Source: CALBZH01 sp964538515 (GTDB lineage Bacteria; Desulfobacterota; Syntrophobacteria; Syntrophobacterales; Syntrophobacteraceae). From it: a DNA stretch of 64,000 nt. Every line of letters starts with the position of its first letter. The stretch's first letter is position 1. Shown here piece by piece: positions 9,483 through 18,661 of this stretch. Under the pieces are notes generated by a model. That model ran no database searches. It worked only from the letters and a program-made list of their open reading frames with translations, and was not told where the DNA came from. The stretch spans positions 1 through 64,000 of the forward strand of contig CAZIEW010000021.1 of assembly GCA_964538515.1 (NCBI GenBank), read 5' to 3'. The translations under genes and the position numbers were made by a program.

Positions 9483-9980
9483 ATGGCATTTGATGCGTTC
9501 ATCAAAATCGACGGGATTCCGGGCGAGAGCACCGATGACAAGCACAAAGACTGGATCGAAGTGCTCTCCTACAGCTGGGGCGTTTCCCAACCCAAATCGG
9601 CCTCCGCAAGCACCGCGGGCGGCGCCTCGGCGGAGCGGGCCGACTTTCAGGATTTCTCCATTGTGAAAGCCCTCGACAAGGCCTCGCCAAAGCTGGCCCT
9701 CGCCTGCGCACAAGGCAAGCACATCAAGGAGGTGAAGCTGGAGCTCTGTCGTGCGGGCGGAGACAAGGTCAAATACATGGAGTACAAGCTGACCAACTGC
9801 ATCATCACCTCGGTGCGCCGCGGTGGCTCCGCCCAAGGGGGCGAGACCCTGCCTCTCGAGGAGGTCGGGTTCGACTACGGCAAGATCGAATGGACGTACA
9901 CGCAGCAGAAGCGTGAAGACGGAAGCGGCGGCGGACAGGTGGCCGCCAACTGGGACCTCCAGGCAAACAAGGGCGGTTGA
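9483..9980 (+). CDS. hcp: T6SS tube protein Hcp (TssD)
   Basis: A 165-residue Hcp. It has the typical start MAFDAFIKIDGIPGES, the SYSWGVSQP strand and the LEEVGFDYGKIEWTY segment. Hcp hexamers stack to form the inner tube expelled by sheath contraction. A perfect ribosome site precedes it. It ends the tagJ-hcp block: a 592-base gap full of repeats separates it from tssE. Length is normal and no effector domain is fused. Confidence 0.97.
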   Translation: MAFDAFIKIDGIPGESTDDKHKDWIEVLSYSWGVSQPKSASASTAGGASAERADFQDFSIVKALDKASPKLALACAQGKHIKEVKLELCRAGGDKVKYMEYKLTNCIITSVRRGGSAQGGETLPLEEVGFDYGKIEWTYTQQKREDGSGGGQVAANWDLQANKGG

Positions 9981-10057
9981 TCCGAGGGCTGGAACGAGAG
10001 GCCTAGACTGGTTGCGCCGCCTTCCGCGAGGGCGCTTTCGGGTCTCCGCTTAGTGCT

Positions 10058-10151
10058 CCGTCAAAGAAGTTTTGCCGGGCAAGAGAACACCCCCCACCCC
10101 CTCGAGGGAGGAATCAAAGGGGGGTGTGCCTTGCGAAACATGGTTGACAGA
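10058..10151 (+). repeat. Dispersed repeat R1, copy A
   Basis: This stretch begins CCGTCAAAGAAGTTTTGCCG and runs through a C-rich block, CCCCTCGAG, an AATCAAAGGGGGGT block and CCTTGCGAAACA to GACAGA. It is nearly identical to 30590-30681 in the same orientation, differing by a few substitutions and short indels. The C-rich and G-rich halves can pair into an imperfect hairpin. It resembles non-coding dispersed elements rather than an insertion sequence. Confidence 0.85.
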
Positions 10152-10206
10152 ACACTCGTACTGCAACGAGACATCCAGGCTCCATGAGGATCTGCGGACG
10201 TCTCCT

Positions 10207-10295
10207 CTCCCTCGGGGAGAGGACCAAGGTGAGGGGAAATCCGCTTTGGAAGTCCCTTCACCCCACCGCTCTCCCCCAAGAAGGGGGCGAGGGAG
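10207..10295. repeat. Imperfect palindromic repeat R2
   Basis: Terminal inverted 8-mers CTCCCTCG (10207-10214) and CGAGGGAG (10288-10295) bound a mostly self-complementary stretch (GGTGAGGGG opposite CCCTTCACCCC, CTCTCCCC opposite GGGGAGAG). This is the look of a REP-like or MITE-like palindromic unit. No coding potential is seen. Confidence 0.65.
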
Positions 10296-10360
10296 CTCAA
10301 ATCTCTCGTTGTAGTGCGAGTACGCCGCCACCCCAATAAGGCAACCGTAATCATCGTGAG

Positions 10361-10450
10361 CGACATCCCGGCATGTTTTGGGCCGGGATCCAACAGCATT
10401 CTCAAGAGAGCCCTGGATCCCGGCTCGAGGACCGCCGGGATGACGTCCAG
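10361..10450. repeat. Palindromic repeat R3
   Basis: The unit holds ATCCCGGC near 10365 and GCCGGGATGACGTC at 10434-10447, with CCGGGATC and GGATCCCGG in between, forming nested hairpins. The 14-base end GCCGGGATGACGTC recurs at 26411-26424, at the end of the dehydrogenase remnant, so it is a dispersed family. Confidence 0.65.
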
Positions 10451-10572
10451 GATCCGAGCACTCGATTTTGTGGCGGTGTCCTTAGGACTCGGACCATCGC
10501 TGCCATGGAAGGCGGTGCACCCGCTTTCGGGCGCCGGTTTCAAATCTGTCATAACCGTTGGAGCTGCTCACT

Positions 10573-11049
10573 GTGGCCGCATCACTAAAGGACGTCCGCG
10601 CATCCATCTTGGATAGGCTGATCGATGAAGAGCCCGGCATATCCCGGGAGCCCGTTCAGATGAGGCTGCACAGCGTCGGTCAAATCAAGGGGGCGGTCAT
10701 TCGGGACTTGGAGAATTTGCTCAACACGCGGCGCAATATCATCGTGCCGCCACCGGCGTACACCGAATTGAATCAATCGCTTTTTGTCTACGGGCTTCGC
10801 GATACGACGTCCCACAACCCGCGCAGCCCCGCGGCCAAGCAGCAGCTTCGGCTGGAGGTGGAGCGAACGATCGCTCGGTTTGAGCCAAGGCTGAAAAACG
10901 TTTCGGTGCAGGTGGAGACCCCCGGCCCCAACGACAGGACGCTCCGGTTCCGCGTGACGGCCATGCTGGTCGTGGAGCCCATATCCGAGCCGATTGCGTT
11001 CGACACCTACTTTGACGCCAATCGCGGTGAATACGTGATCACAGGGTAA
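10573..11049 (+). CDS. tssE: T6SS baseplate protein TssE (gp25-like)
   Basis: A 158-residue gp25-family baseplate wedge protein. The family's helical N-terminus (ASLKDVRASILDRLID) leads to LENLLNTRRN, the conserved LxxLLNTRR motif, then YGLRD and the C-terminal beta region ending in YVITG. The GTG at 10573 is chosen because GGAG lies nine bases upstream. A TTG at 10558 would add five residues. tssF follows after 14 bases. Confidence 0.92.
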   Translation: MAASLKDVRASILDRLIDEEPGISREPVQMRLHSVGQIKGAVIRDLENLLNTRRNIIVPPPAYTELNQSLFVYGLRDTTSHNPRSPAAKQQLRLEVERTIARFEPRLKNVSVQVETPGPNDRTLRFRVTAMLVVEPISEPIAFDTYFDANRGEYVITG

Positions 11050-11063
11050 ACGAACAGGATGGC

Positions 11064-12872
11064 ATGGACGATACGCTGCTGGATTACTACGAAAGGGAGC
11101 TGACGTTCTTCAGGGCCATGGGAGCGGAGTTCGCCCGCAAGTATCCCAAGGTTGCCGGACGGCTGCTTCTCGAGCCCGACAAATGTGACGACCCGCACAC
11201 GGAAAGACTCATCGAAGCCTTTGCGCTGATCAGCGGGCGCATCCACAAAAAGATCGACGACGGCCTCCCCGAAATTACCGAATCATTTCTAAACATTCTC
11301 TACCCGCATTACGTCAACCCGATCCCCTCCATGGCCATCGTCCAGTTCGATCCGGCCCGGAAGACCATCACACCCACGGGCTACCGGATCGATCGAAACA
11401 CGGTCTTGTACTCCAAGCCGATCGGCGGCACCCCCTGCCAATTCATGACCTCCTACCCGGTCACGCTTTGGCCCGTCGAAGTGGTCGAAGCCGAGCTGCG
11501 AGACCCCAAACGGCTCATGAAGAACGTGCAGCAGGCCATCGCCATCCGCCTCAAGACCTTCAACCAGCAGAGCTTTTCTCAGCTCAACTGGGATCGATTC
11601 CGCTTCTTCCTCAACGGCCCTGCCCAGCATGTGTTTCACCTGTACGAGCTTCTGAGCAATCACGTGACACACATCGAGTGCGAATCGACGAACCGTGAGG
11701 GTGAGACGGTCGTGGTGCCGCTGAGCCCGAAGGTGATCCAGCCCGTTGGCTTTGAGCCCGAGGAAGCGATGATCCCGACGACGGGACGCACTTTCCCAGG
11801 CTACGTCCTCCTCTTCGAGTATTTCTGCTTCCCGGAGAAGTTCCTGTTTCTGGACCTAACCGGTCTGGCGGCGTTAAAAGGGGTGGATTGTAGCGACACC
11901 CTCACCCTTTGGATCTACCTCGATCGGCTTGCCAAGCCGAACCTCGTGGTCAACGCTCACACCTTCTGCGCCCATGCAACGCCGGCCATCAATCTGTTCA
12001 AGCGGATTGCCGAGCCCATCCGGGTCGAGCACCGCAAACCGGAATACCACGTGATTGCGGATGTCCGACGCCGGGAGGCAACCGAAGTCTTCAGCATCGA
12101 TCGGGTCACGGCCATCGGCGCGGAAGGGACGGGGAAGACCTTCGAATTCAAACCGTTTTATTCAATTCGGCACCAGGACGGGGAGGAAGATGGGCCCGAG
12201 CTCCGGCGTGCCTTCTGGCATCCCGAGCGGCGGCCGTCCGGAATGAAGGGGGATGACGGGACGGAAGTTTTCATCGCGTTCACGGACCTGCACTTCGACC
12301 GCACGGACCCGGAGGTGGAAACGCTGACCGTCCATGTCACCTGTACGAACCGAGACTTGCCCGCTCGGCTCCCATTTGGAGATCCGTTGGGCGATTTCGA
12401 CATGGAGATGGCTGCTCCCATCACGAAGATCACCAGTCTGATCAAGCCGACCCCCACGCGCCGGCCTGCGCTGGGAGGAGCGCTCCAATGGCACCTGGTT
12501 TCTCACCTGGCGCTGAATCATCTTTCCATGGTCCAAGGAGGGGAAGAGGCGCTCAAGGAAATCCTGCGTCTGTATGACTTCGACCGTTCCCCGGCGGTAA
12601 GACAGCAGATTGACGGAATTGCCTCGGTTCGATCCGCTTATGTGACGAAGCGGATCGGGCGATCCTTTTGCCGTGGAGTCCAAACCACGATCGAGCTCGA
12701 TGAAGACAAATTTGTCGGGACGGGCCTTTTTCTGTTCGGTTCCGTGCTGGAGCGTTTTCTTGGCCTCTATGTCTCGATCAACTCGTTTTCTCAGATGATC
12801 CTTAAGACCTTGCAGAAGAAGGAGCCAATCCGCACATGGTCAGCCCGGAACGGCAGCCGCATCCTTCTATAA
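11064..12872 (+). CDS. tssF: T6SS baseplate protein TssF (VasA)
   Basis: A 602-residue TssF of normal size, with the hallmark N-terminus YYERELTFFRAMGAEFARKYP, followed by DPHTERLIEAFALISGRIHKKIDD and LNILYPHYVNPIPSM. TssF, TssG, TssE and TssK form the baseplate wedge around VgrG. The C-terminal KRIGRSFCRGVQTTIELDE region is also typical. The end overlaps the start of tssG by 37 bases, indicating coupling. Confidence 0.96.
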   Translation: MDDTLLDYYERELTFFRAMGAEFARKYPKVAGRLLLEPDKCDDPHTERLIEAFALISGRIHKKIDDGLPEITESFLNILYPHYVNPIPSMAIVQFDPARKTITPTGYRIDRNTVLYSKPIGGTPCQFMTSYPVTLWPVEVVEAELRDPKRLMKNVQQAIAIRLKTFNQQSFSQLNWDRFRFFLNGPAQHVFHLYELLSNHVTHIECESTNREGETVVVPLSPKVIQPVGFEPEEAMIPTTGRTFPGYVLLFEYFCFPEKFLFLDLTGLAALKGVDCSDTLTLWIYLDRLAKPNLVVNAHTFCAHATPAINLFKRIAEPIRVEHRKPEYHVIADVRRREATEVFSIDRVTAIGAEGTGKTFEFKPFYSIRHQDGEEDGPELRRAFWHPERRPSGMKGDDGTEVFIAFTDLHFDRTDPEVETLTVHVTCTNRDLPARLPFGDPLGDFDMEMAAPITKITSLIKPTPTRRPALGGALQWHLVSHLALNHLSMVQGGEEALKEILRLYDFDRSPAVRQQIDGIASVRSAYVTKRIGRSFCRGVQTTIELDEDKFVGTGLFLFGSVLERFLGLYVSINSFSQMILKTLQKKEPIRTWSARNGSRILL

Positions 12873-14071
12873 GGGAGGACCTGTTCGAAGCCTTCTTCGA
12901 GTTCAGCTTCTTCAAGGCGGTTCACCTCCTCGAAACGTTGAGCCTCGACAAGAAGCCGCTCGGCGAAGCGCTCACGCCTCAGCAGGAAGCGGTGAGGTTC
13001 TGCGTCCGACCGGGATTCGTGTTTCCTCCGAGCGATATCGCAGGGCTGAAGCCTCCGCTTTCTGAGGAGGACCGCCCGTGGTCCGGTCCTCCGTACGAGG
13101 GGGATAGCGCTGTGGACGTCTCGCCCTCTCGCTCCCAAGGGGAAGGCTGGGTTGAGAGCCGTGCGGCGGCTGGGAGCCCGCTTTCCGGGCTGGCACCAGA
13201 GCGAACCGATGGCGAGGCCGCCGCTCAGCAAGCAAGCTCGTTCCCGGATCAGGACAGCCGTCAAGCCCCCCAAGGCCCCGCGCGGATGGACGTGGCCTTC
13301 CTGGGCCTCGTGGGTCCATCTGGTGTGCTACCCCACTGGTACAACGAGCTTGCCCAGGATCGACTTCGAAAGAAGGATTCCACCCTCGTCGCCTTCCTCG
13401 ATTGCTTTCACCACCGCCTGATCTCGCACTTCTACCTGGCCTGGAAGAAGCATCGCTTTCCCGAGACGTATCTGCCGGGAGCCCGGGACAGACTTTCCAG
13501 GCACATGCTCTGCCTGATCGGTTTGGGGACGCCGCATCTGCTCGACCGCATGGGGCTCGATCCGGAATCCCTCATCTATTACAGTGGACTCCTTTCCCGC
13601 ACGACCCCTTGTGCGTGCGCGATCGAGGCGGCGGTCGCCTACTTCTCCGGAACCGCCGTGACCCTGCATCAGTGGATCGACCGGGTGATCCCCATCGAGC
13701 CCGAGGACCAGACCCGACTCGGGATGGCGAACGCATCCTTGGGAGCCGATGCGGCCTGCGGCAGCCAGGCATGGGAAAATCAAACCAAGTTTCGGGTCGA
13801 CCTTGGCCCCATGAGCTTCAAGCGATTCATTCGGTTCCTGCCCATCGGAGACCTGCTTGGACCCATTTTTTCCCTCGTGCGGGTGATGGTGGGGATCGAG
13901 TACGAATTCGATATTGGCGTGATCTTGAAGCGCGAGGAAGTCCCTCCCTGTCGGCTGGGCCAGCTCGGTCCCGAGGCGCCCCGGCTGGGGTGGACGACCT
14001 GGGTGAAGTCGCCTGGTGTCCTCCATGACGACCATCCACGCGTGGTCTTTCAGGAACCGGCGCGGAACTGA
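12836..14071 (+). CDS. tssG: T6SS baseplate protein TssG (VasB) with a long insertion
   Basis: A 411-residue TssG. The N-terminal FFEFSFFKAVHLLE and RFCVRPGFVFPPSDI regions and the later VAFLGLVGPSGVLPHWYNEL and FNHR-like FHHRLISHFYLAWKKHRF segments identify the family. About 65 low-complexity residues (roughly 82-146, rich in Ser, Gly, Ala, Gln and Pro) sit between the first strand region and the GLVGPSG motif, making the protein longer than most TssG. The DNA there contains a perfect hairpin (AGCCCG at 13175, CGGGCT at 13186) and resembles the intergenic repeats, suggesting an in-frame repeat insertion. Confidence 0.9.
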   Translation: MVSPERQPHPSIREDLFEAFFEFSFFKAVHLLETLSLDKKPLGEALTPQQEAVRFCVRPGFVFPPSDIAGLKPPLSEEDRPWSGPPYEGDSAVDVSPSRSQGEGWVESRAAAGSPLSGLAPERTDGEAAAQQASSFPDQDSRQAPQGPARMDVAFLGLVGPSGVLPHWYNELAQDRLRKKDSTLVAFLDCFHHRLISHFYLAWKKHRFPETYLPGARDRLSRHMLCLIGLGTPHLLDRMGLDPESLIYYSGLLSRTTPCACAIEAAVAYFSGTAVTLHQWIDRVIPIEPEDQTRLGMANASLGADAACGSQAWENQTKFRVDLGPMSFKRFIRFLPIGDLLGPIFSLVRVMVGIEYEFDIGVILKREEVPPCRLGQLGPEAPRLGWTTWVKSPGVLHDDHPRVVFQEPARN

Positions 14072-14094
14072 CCTTTTTTCAGAGGAGCCAGCGC

Positions 14095-16740
14095 ATGCCT
14101 AAGACGAACCTGAAGTCCCTCATCGGCAAGCTCAACGCAACCTGCCGAAACGCTCTGGAAGCTGCCGCCGGTCTCTGCCTGGCGCAGACCCACTACGAGG
14201 TGGATCTCGAGCACTTCCTGATGAAGCTCCTGGAGAGGGAAAACTCTGATTTCAAGCGGATTCTCCGCCACTTCGAGGTGAACGAATCCAGGCTCCAGGG
14301 GGAGCTCACCCGAACCATGGAGGGCTTCAAGACCGGGAACGCCCGGAACCCCGCCCTTTCCCCGAGAATCCCGCAGGCGATCCAGGAGGCGTGGGTGATC
14401 GCATCCATCGATTTCCAGGCCGAGGCCGTCCGTTCGGGCCATCTCATGCTCGCGCTGCTTGCAAACGAGGAGCTCTCGCGCATGGTCACGGCCAGCGCGG
14501 AGACGCTCAAGAAGATCTCCGTCGAGGCGCTGAGCGAGCATCTGATGGAGCTGGTCAAGGGATCCGTTGAGGACGCAGACGGTGGAAAGCCGGCACGAGC
14601 CGCCGAAGCGGGTGAAGCATCGAAGGCCCCGGGAGGCACGAAGGCCCTCGATCAATTCACCATCAACCTGACGGACAGGGCCCGGCGAGGCGAGATCGAC
14701 CCTGTGCTGGGAAGAGACCGGGAGGTCCGGCAGATGGTCGACATCCTCATTCGGCGTCGCCAGAACAACCCCATCCTGACGGGTGAGGCGGGAGTCGGCA
14801 AGACGGCGGTCGTTGAAGGCTTCGCTCTGCGGGTCGTCGAGGGGGACGTGCCCCCGCCGCTCCTGAATGTGGCCATTCACACCCTGGACCTCGGACTGCT
14901 GCAGGCGGGAGCCGGCATCAAAGGCGAATTCGAAAACCGCCTGAAGTCGGTCATCCAGGAGGTCAAGGCCTCTCCCATCCCCATCATCCTGTTCATCGAC
15001 GAAGCGCACACCCTGATCGGGGCCGGCGGCTCAGCCGGGTCGGGGGACGCGGCCAATCTCCTTAAGCCGGCCCTCGCCCGGGGGGAGCTGCGGACCATTG
15101 CGGCGACGACCTGGTCTGAATACAAGAAGTATTTCGAGAAAGACGCGGCGCTCGCCAGGCGGTTCCAAGTGGTCAAGGTGGAGGAGCCGGATGAAGTGAG
15201 CGCGCTGGTCATGATGCGCGGCATCGCACCCTTCCTCGAAAAGCATCACCAGGTCATGATCACGGACGAAGCGCTGGTCGACTCGGTGCGGCTGTCCCGC
15301 CGTTACATCACGGCCAGGCAGCTTCCGGATAAGTCGGTGAGCGTTCTCGACACCGCCTGCGCGCGCGTTGCCATCGGGCTCAGCACGAGCCCCCCGGAAG
15401 TCGAGGAAGCTACGCGCCGGATTGCGCAGATCGAGCGGGAGGTCACGATCCTGAAACGAGAAACCCTCGTCGGCCGGAATCATGCCGAGCGGATTGCGCT
15501 GCTGGAGCAGGAGAAAGCGCAGACGCAAGATCGCCTCGATCAGCTGAGCGCGCGGTGGCAGCAGGAAATGGAAGCCGCGCGGAAAATCCTTGGACTGAGG
15601 CAGGAAATCCATGCCCTGAGCGAGCAGGAAACGGTCGATGCCGCGGCTTTGGCAGAGAAGCAGGAGGAGCACAAGCGGGTCGAAGCCGAGCTGGCCGCGC
15701 TTCAGGGAAAAGCACCCCTCGTGCAAATCGATGTCGATGGACAGATCGTGAGCGAGGTCATCTCAGGCTGGACCGGCATTCCGACGGGACGGATGCTGAC
15801 GGATGAAATCGAAACGGTCCTCAAGCTCGAACAACTCCTCGGCCAGCGGATCATCGGCCAGGACCACGCGCTTGCAGCGATCGCCCAGCGCATCCGAACC
15901 GCCCACGCAGGGATCGAGGACCCGTCCAAACCGACGGGCGTCTTCCTTCTGGTCGGCCCGAGCGGCGTCGGCAAGACTGAAACGGCGTTGGCCTTGTCCG
16001 AGCTGATGTACGGCGGTGAGGAGAACGTCATCACCATCAACATGTCGGAATACCAGGAAGCCCACACGGTATCGGGCCTCAAAGGATCACCGCCCGGCTA
16101 TGTGGGTTACGGTGAAGGCGGGGTGCTGACCGAGGCCGTCCGCAGGCGCCCCTACAGCGTGGTTCTGCTTGATGAGGTCGAAAAAGCGCACCCCGACGTC
16201 ATGGAGCTGTTTTACCAGGTTTTCGACAAGGGCTCGCTCGAAGACGGGGAAGGTCGACGGATCGACTTCAAGAACACCCTCATCCTGCTGACGTCCAACC
16301 TCGGGACGGACCTCATCATGAAGGTGTGCGCGGATGAGGAGACCATGCCCGATGCGCCGTCGCTGGGAGCCATGCTGCGGCCGGAGCTGGTCAAGCATTT
16401 CAAGCCGGCCTTCCTGGGGCGGCTGATCGTCGTCCCCTATTTTCCAATCACGGACAAGAACATGCGGCTCATCGTCAAGCTGAAGCTCGACCGGATTGCC
16501 AGGCGCATGATCGAGAACCGAAACATCATTTTCCGCTACGACGATGCGTTGATCGAATCCGTCGCCTCACGCTGCACCGAAGTCGACAGCGGAGCGCGCA
16601 ACGTGGACCATATCCTCACCCACACCCTGCTCCCGGACCTTTCCCAGGAACTGCTCACGCGCATGGCTGCCGGCGAGCGCATCCAGGAAGTCCATGCCGG
16701 TTTGGGTGAAACCGGGTTTGTCTTCAGCATGAAGGGCTGA
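14095..16740 (+). CDS. clpV: T6SS sheath-recycling ATPase ClpV (TssH)
   Basis: An 881-residue class I Clp/Hsp100 AAA+ ATPase. It has an N-terminal domain (CLAQTHYEVDLEHFL), a first ATPase domain with Walker A GEAGVGKT at 230-237, a coiled-coil middle domain (about 430-550) and a second ATPase domain with Walker A GPSGVGKT at 621-628. The T6SS-type N-domain and position after tssG separate it from housekeeping ClpB. ClpV unfolds contracted TssBC sheath so that subunits are reused. Confidence 0.96.
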   Translation: MPKTNLKSLIGKLNATCRNALEAAAGLCLAQTHYEVDLEHFLMKLLERENSDFKRILRHFEVNESRLQGELTRTMEGFKTGNARNPALSPRIPQAIQEAWVIASIDFQAEAVRSGHLMLALLANEELSRMVTASAETLKKISVEALSEHLMELVKGSVEDADGGKPARAAEAGEASKAPGGTKALDQFTINLTDRARRGEIDPVLGRDREVRQMVDILIRRRQNNPILTGEAGVGKTAVVEGFALRVVEGDVPPPLLNVAIHTLDLGLLQAGAGIKGEFENRLKSVIQEVKASPIPIILFIDEAHTLIGAGGSAGSGDAANLLKPALARGELRTIAATTWSEYKKYFEKDAALARRFQVVKVEEPDEVSALVMMRGIAPFLEKHHQVMITDEALVDSVRLSRRYITARQLPDKSVSVLDTACARVAIGLSTSPPEVEEATRRIAQIEREVTILKRETLVGRNHAERIALLEQEKAQTQDRLDQLSARWQQEMEAARKILGLRQEIHALSEQETVDAAALAEKQEEHKRVEAELAALQGKAPLVQIDVDGQIVSEVISGWTGIPTGRMLTDEIETVLKLEQLLGQRIIGQDHALAAIAQRIRTAHAGIEDPSKPTGVFLLVGPSGVGKTETALALSELMYGGEENVITINMSEYQEAHTVSGLKGSPPGYVGYGEGGVLTEAVRRRPYSVVLLDEVEKAHPDVMELFYQVFDKGSLEDGEGRRIDFKNTLILLTSNLGTDLIMKVCADEETMPDAPSLGAMLRPELVKHFKPAFLGRLIVVPYFPITDKNMRLIVKLKLDRIARRMIENRNIIFRYDDALIESVASRCTEVDSGARNVDHILTHTLLPDLSQELLTRMAAGERIQEVHAGLGETGFVFSMKG

Positions 16741-16762
16741 GCAACAAGAAGAGGCTATCCCC

Positions 16763-18661
16763 ATGCGTCTGACTCAAGAGAACCGATTGATCGCCGCCGA
16801 CACGCCGCTCGGGCGGGATGTTTTGCTCCTGACCTCCTTTCAGGGCAAAGAGAGCATGTCCCACCTGTTCGAGTTTGAGCTGAGCTTTATTTCTGAAAAC
16901 CACACTATCTCGTTCGAGAGCATCGTCGGCAAGAACGTGACAGTCTCTATTTTCCTCCCGGACGGCTCCAAGCGGTACTGGAACGGCATCGTGTCCCGGT
17001 TCTCGCAAGGCAGGGGCGGCGAGGAGCGGGGCAGCGATCCCCGGTACTCCACCTACGCCGCCACCGTTGTGCCATGGCTGTGGCTGCTGACTCATTCCGC
17101 CGACATCCGGATTTTTCAGGAAATGAAGGCGCCGGACATCATCGAGAAAGTCTTCACCGACCGCGGCTTTCAGGATTTCAAGCTGCAGCTCCACGGGAGT
17201 TACGAAAAGCGGGAGTATTGCGTCCAGTTCAGGGAGACGGACTTCGCCTTCGTCTCGCGGCTCATGGAGGAAGAAGGCATCTTTTACTTTTTCGAGCACG
17301 AGCAAGGCAAGCACACGCTCGTGCTGGCGGATGACCCGTCCGAGCACAAGCCGTGTCCGAAACAAGGCACAGCCCGCTATCAGATCAGCGGAAGCGCCCA
17401 GCTCCGAGAGGACGTCATCACGGGGCTCCAGAAGATCCAGCGGGTCCAGGCCAACCAGTACACGCTGAACGACTACAATTACAAGATGCCCAACACGGAC
17501 CTCAAAGCCAACGTCTCGAGCCGGCAGGGACAGGGCTCCAAGCCGCGCGAGATCTACGACTTCCCTGGCCTGTACACCAACAAGGGCCAGGGGGAGCATT
17601 TCACCACGATTCGGATGGAGGAGGAGGAAACACGGATCACGACCTTGGTCGGAACGAGCGAATGTCGGGCGTTCACGACGGGATACCGCTTCACGCTCCA
17701 GGACTACTTTCGCGACGAGCTGAACAACAAAGGCTATGTGCTGACCACGCTCGAGCACCAGGCCAACCAGGGAGTGAACTACCCCGGAGTGGGGATGGTC
17801 GGGGGGAGCAGTGACCTCGCCTACTCCAATCGTTTTGAGTGCATCCCGATCGACGTGAAGTATCGTCCGGAACGACGCACACCGAGACCGGTGGTCCACG
17901 GCACCCAGACGGCCGTCGTGGTCGGCCCACAGGGAGAGGAGATCTACACGGACGACCTGGGGCGCATCAAGGTCCAGTTCCACTGGGACCGCAAGGGGAA
18001 AAAGGATGAGAACAGCTCGTGCTGGATCCGCGTGGGACAGCTTTGGGCGTCGGCCCAATGGGGAGCCCTGTTCATCCCGCGCATCGACCAGGAAGTGATC
18101 GTGGCCTTTCACGAGGGAAACCCGGACAGGCCCGTCGTCATCGGCTGCCTCTACCACAAGAACAATGAGCCGCCGGTCAAACTGCCGGACAAGAAGACAC
18201 AAAGCACGATCAAGTCGGATTCGACGATCGGGGGCGGGGGGTTCAACGAGATCCGCTTCGAAGACAAGAAGGGCCAGGAGGAAATTTACATCCACGCAGA
18301 ACGGGACCAGGTGATCGAAGTTGGAAACGATGAGAGGCACACCATCGACCACGACCACACCGTTCTGATCAAGAACAACGAATCCCAGACCGTGCAGGGA
18401 ACCGAAGACATCACGATCGTGGGAGACGTTACGATCCAGTGCCTGAAAGGCGTCACGGTGACGATCGGGCCTTCGGGACTGACCCTGAGCAGTGCGGGTT
18501 CCATTAGTGTGACGGCTCCTAGCGTGACGATCTCCTCCGGATCGATCACCCTGGCCACTCCGGTCGTCCAGGTGGCGGGTATCGTCCAATGCACGACGCT
18601 CAACGCGAGCGTCGGCGTGGTCTCGCCGTCGTACTCCCCCGGCGTAGGAAACATCGTATGA
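16763..18661 (+). CDS. vgrG: T6SS spike protein VgrG (TssI)
   Basis: A 632-residue VgrG. It starts with the gp27-like region (LLLTSFQGKESMSHLFEFEL), has the EGIFYFFEHEQGKHTLVLAD segment, the gp5 OB-fold (GRIKVQFHWDRKGKKDENSSCWIRV) and a C-terminal beta-helix needle of short VTI/SGS repeats. It ends at the needle with no fused effector domain, so cargo would have to bind non-covalently or sit on PAAR or Hcp. The stop overlaps the next gene as ATGA, tightly coupling vgrG to the HEAT protein. Confidence 0.96.
   Translation: MRLTQENRLIAADTPLGRDVLLLTSFQGKESMSHLFEFELSFISENHTISFESIVGKNVTVSIFLPDGSKRYWNGIVSRFSQGRGGEERGSDPRYSTYAATVVPWLWLLTHSADIRIFQEMKAPDIIEKVFTDRGFQDFKLQLHGSYEKREYCVQFRETDFAFVSRLMEEEGIFYFFEHEQGKHTLVLADDPSEHKPCPKQGTARYQISGSAQLREDVITGLQKIQRVQANQYTLNDYNYKMPNTDLKANVSSRQGQGSKPREIYDFPGLYTNKGQGEHFTTIRMEEEETRITTLVGTSECRAFTTGYRFTLQDYFRDELNNKGYVLTTLEHQANQGVNYPGVGMVGGSSDLAYSNRFECIPIDVKYRPERRTPRPVVHGTQTAVVVGPQGEEIYTDDLGRIKVQFHWDRKGKKDENSSCWIRVGQLWASAQWGALFIPRIDQEVIVAFHEGNPDRPVVIGCLYHKNNEPPVKLPDKKTQSTIKSDSTIGGGGFNEIRFEDKKGQEEIYIHAERDQVIEVGNDERHTIDHDHTVLIKNNESQTVQGTEDITIVGDVTIQCLKGVTVTIGPSGLTLSSAGSISVTAPSVTISSGSITLATPVVQVAGIVQCTTLNASVGVVSPSYSPGVGNIV

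Larger units (their letters stand above)
9981..10572. other. Repeat-filled gap between hcp and tssE
   Basis: No convincing gene is visible. Short open frames on both strands cross the repeats and look like chance frames. At least three repeat units lie side by side here (10058-10151, 10207-10295, 10361-10450), listed separately. An Hcp-specific terminator or new promoter for tssE could lie here, but none is clear. Confidence 0.7.
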
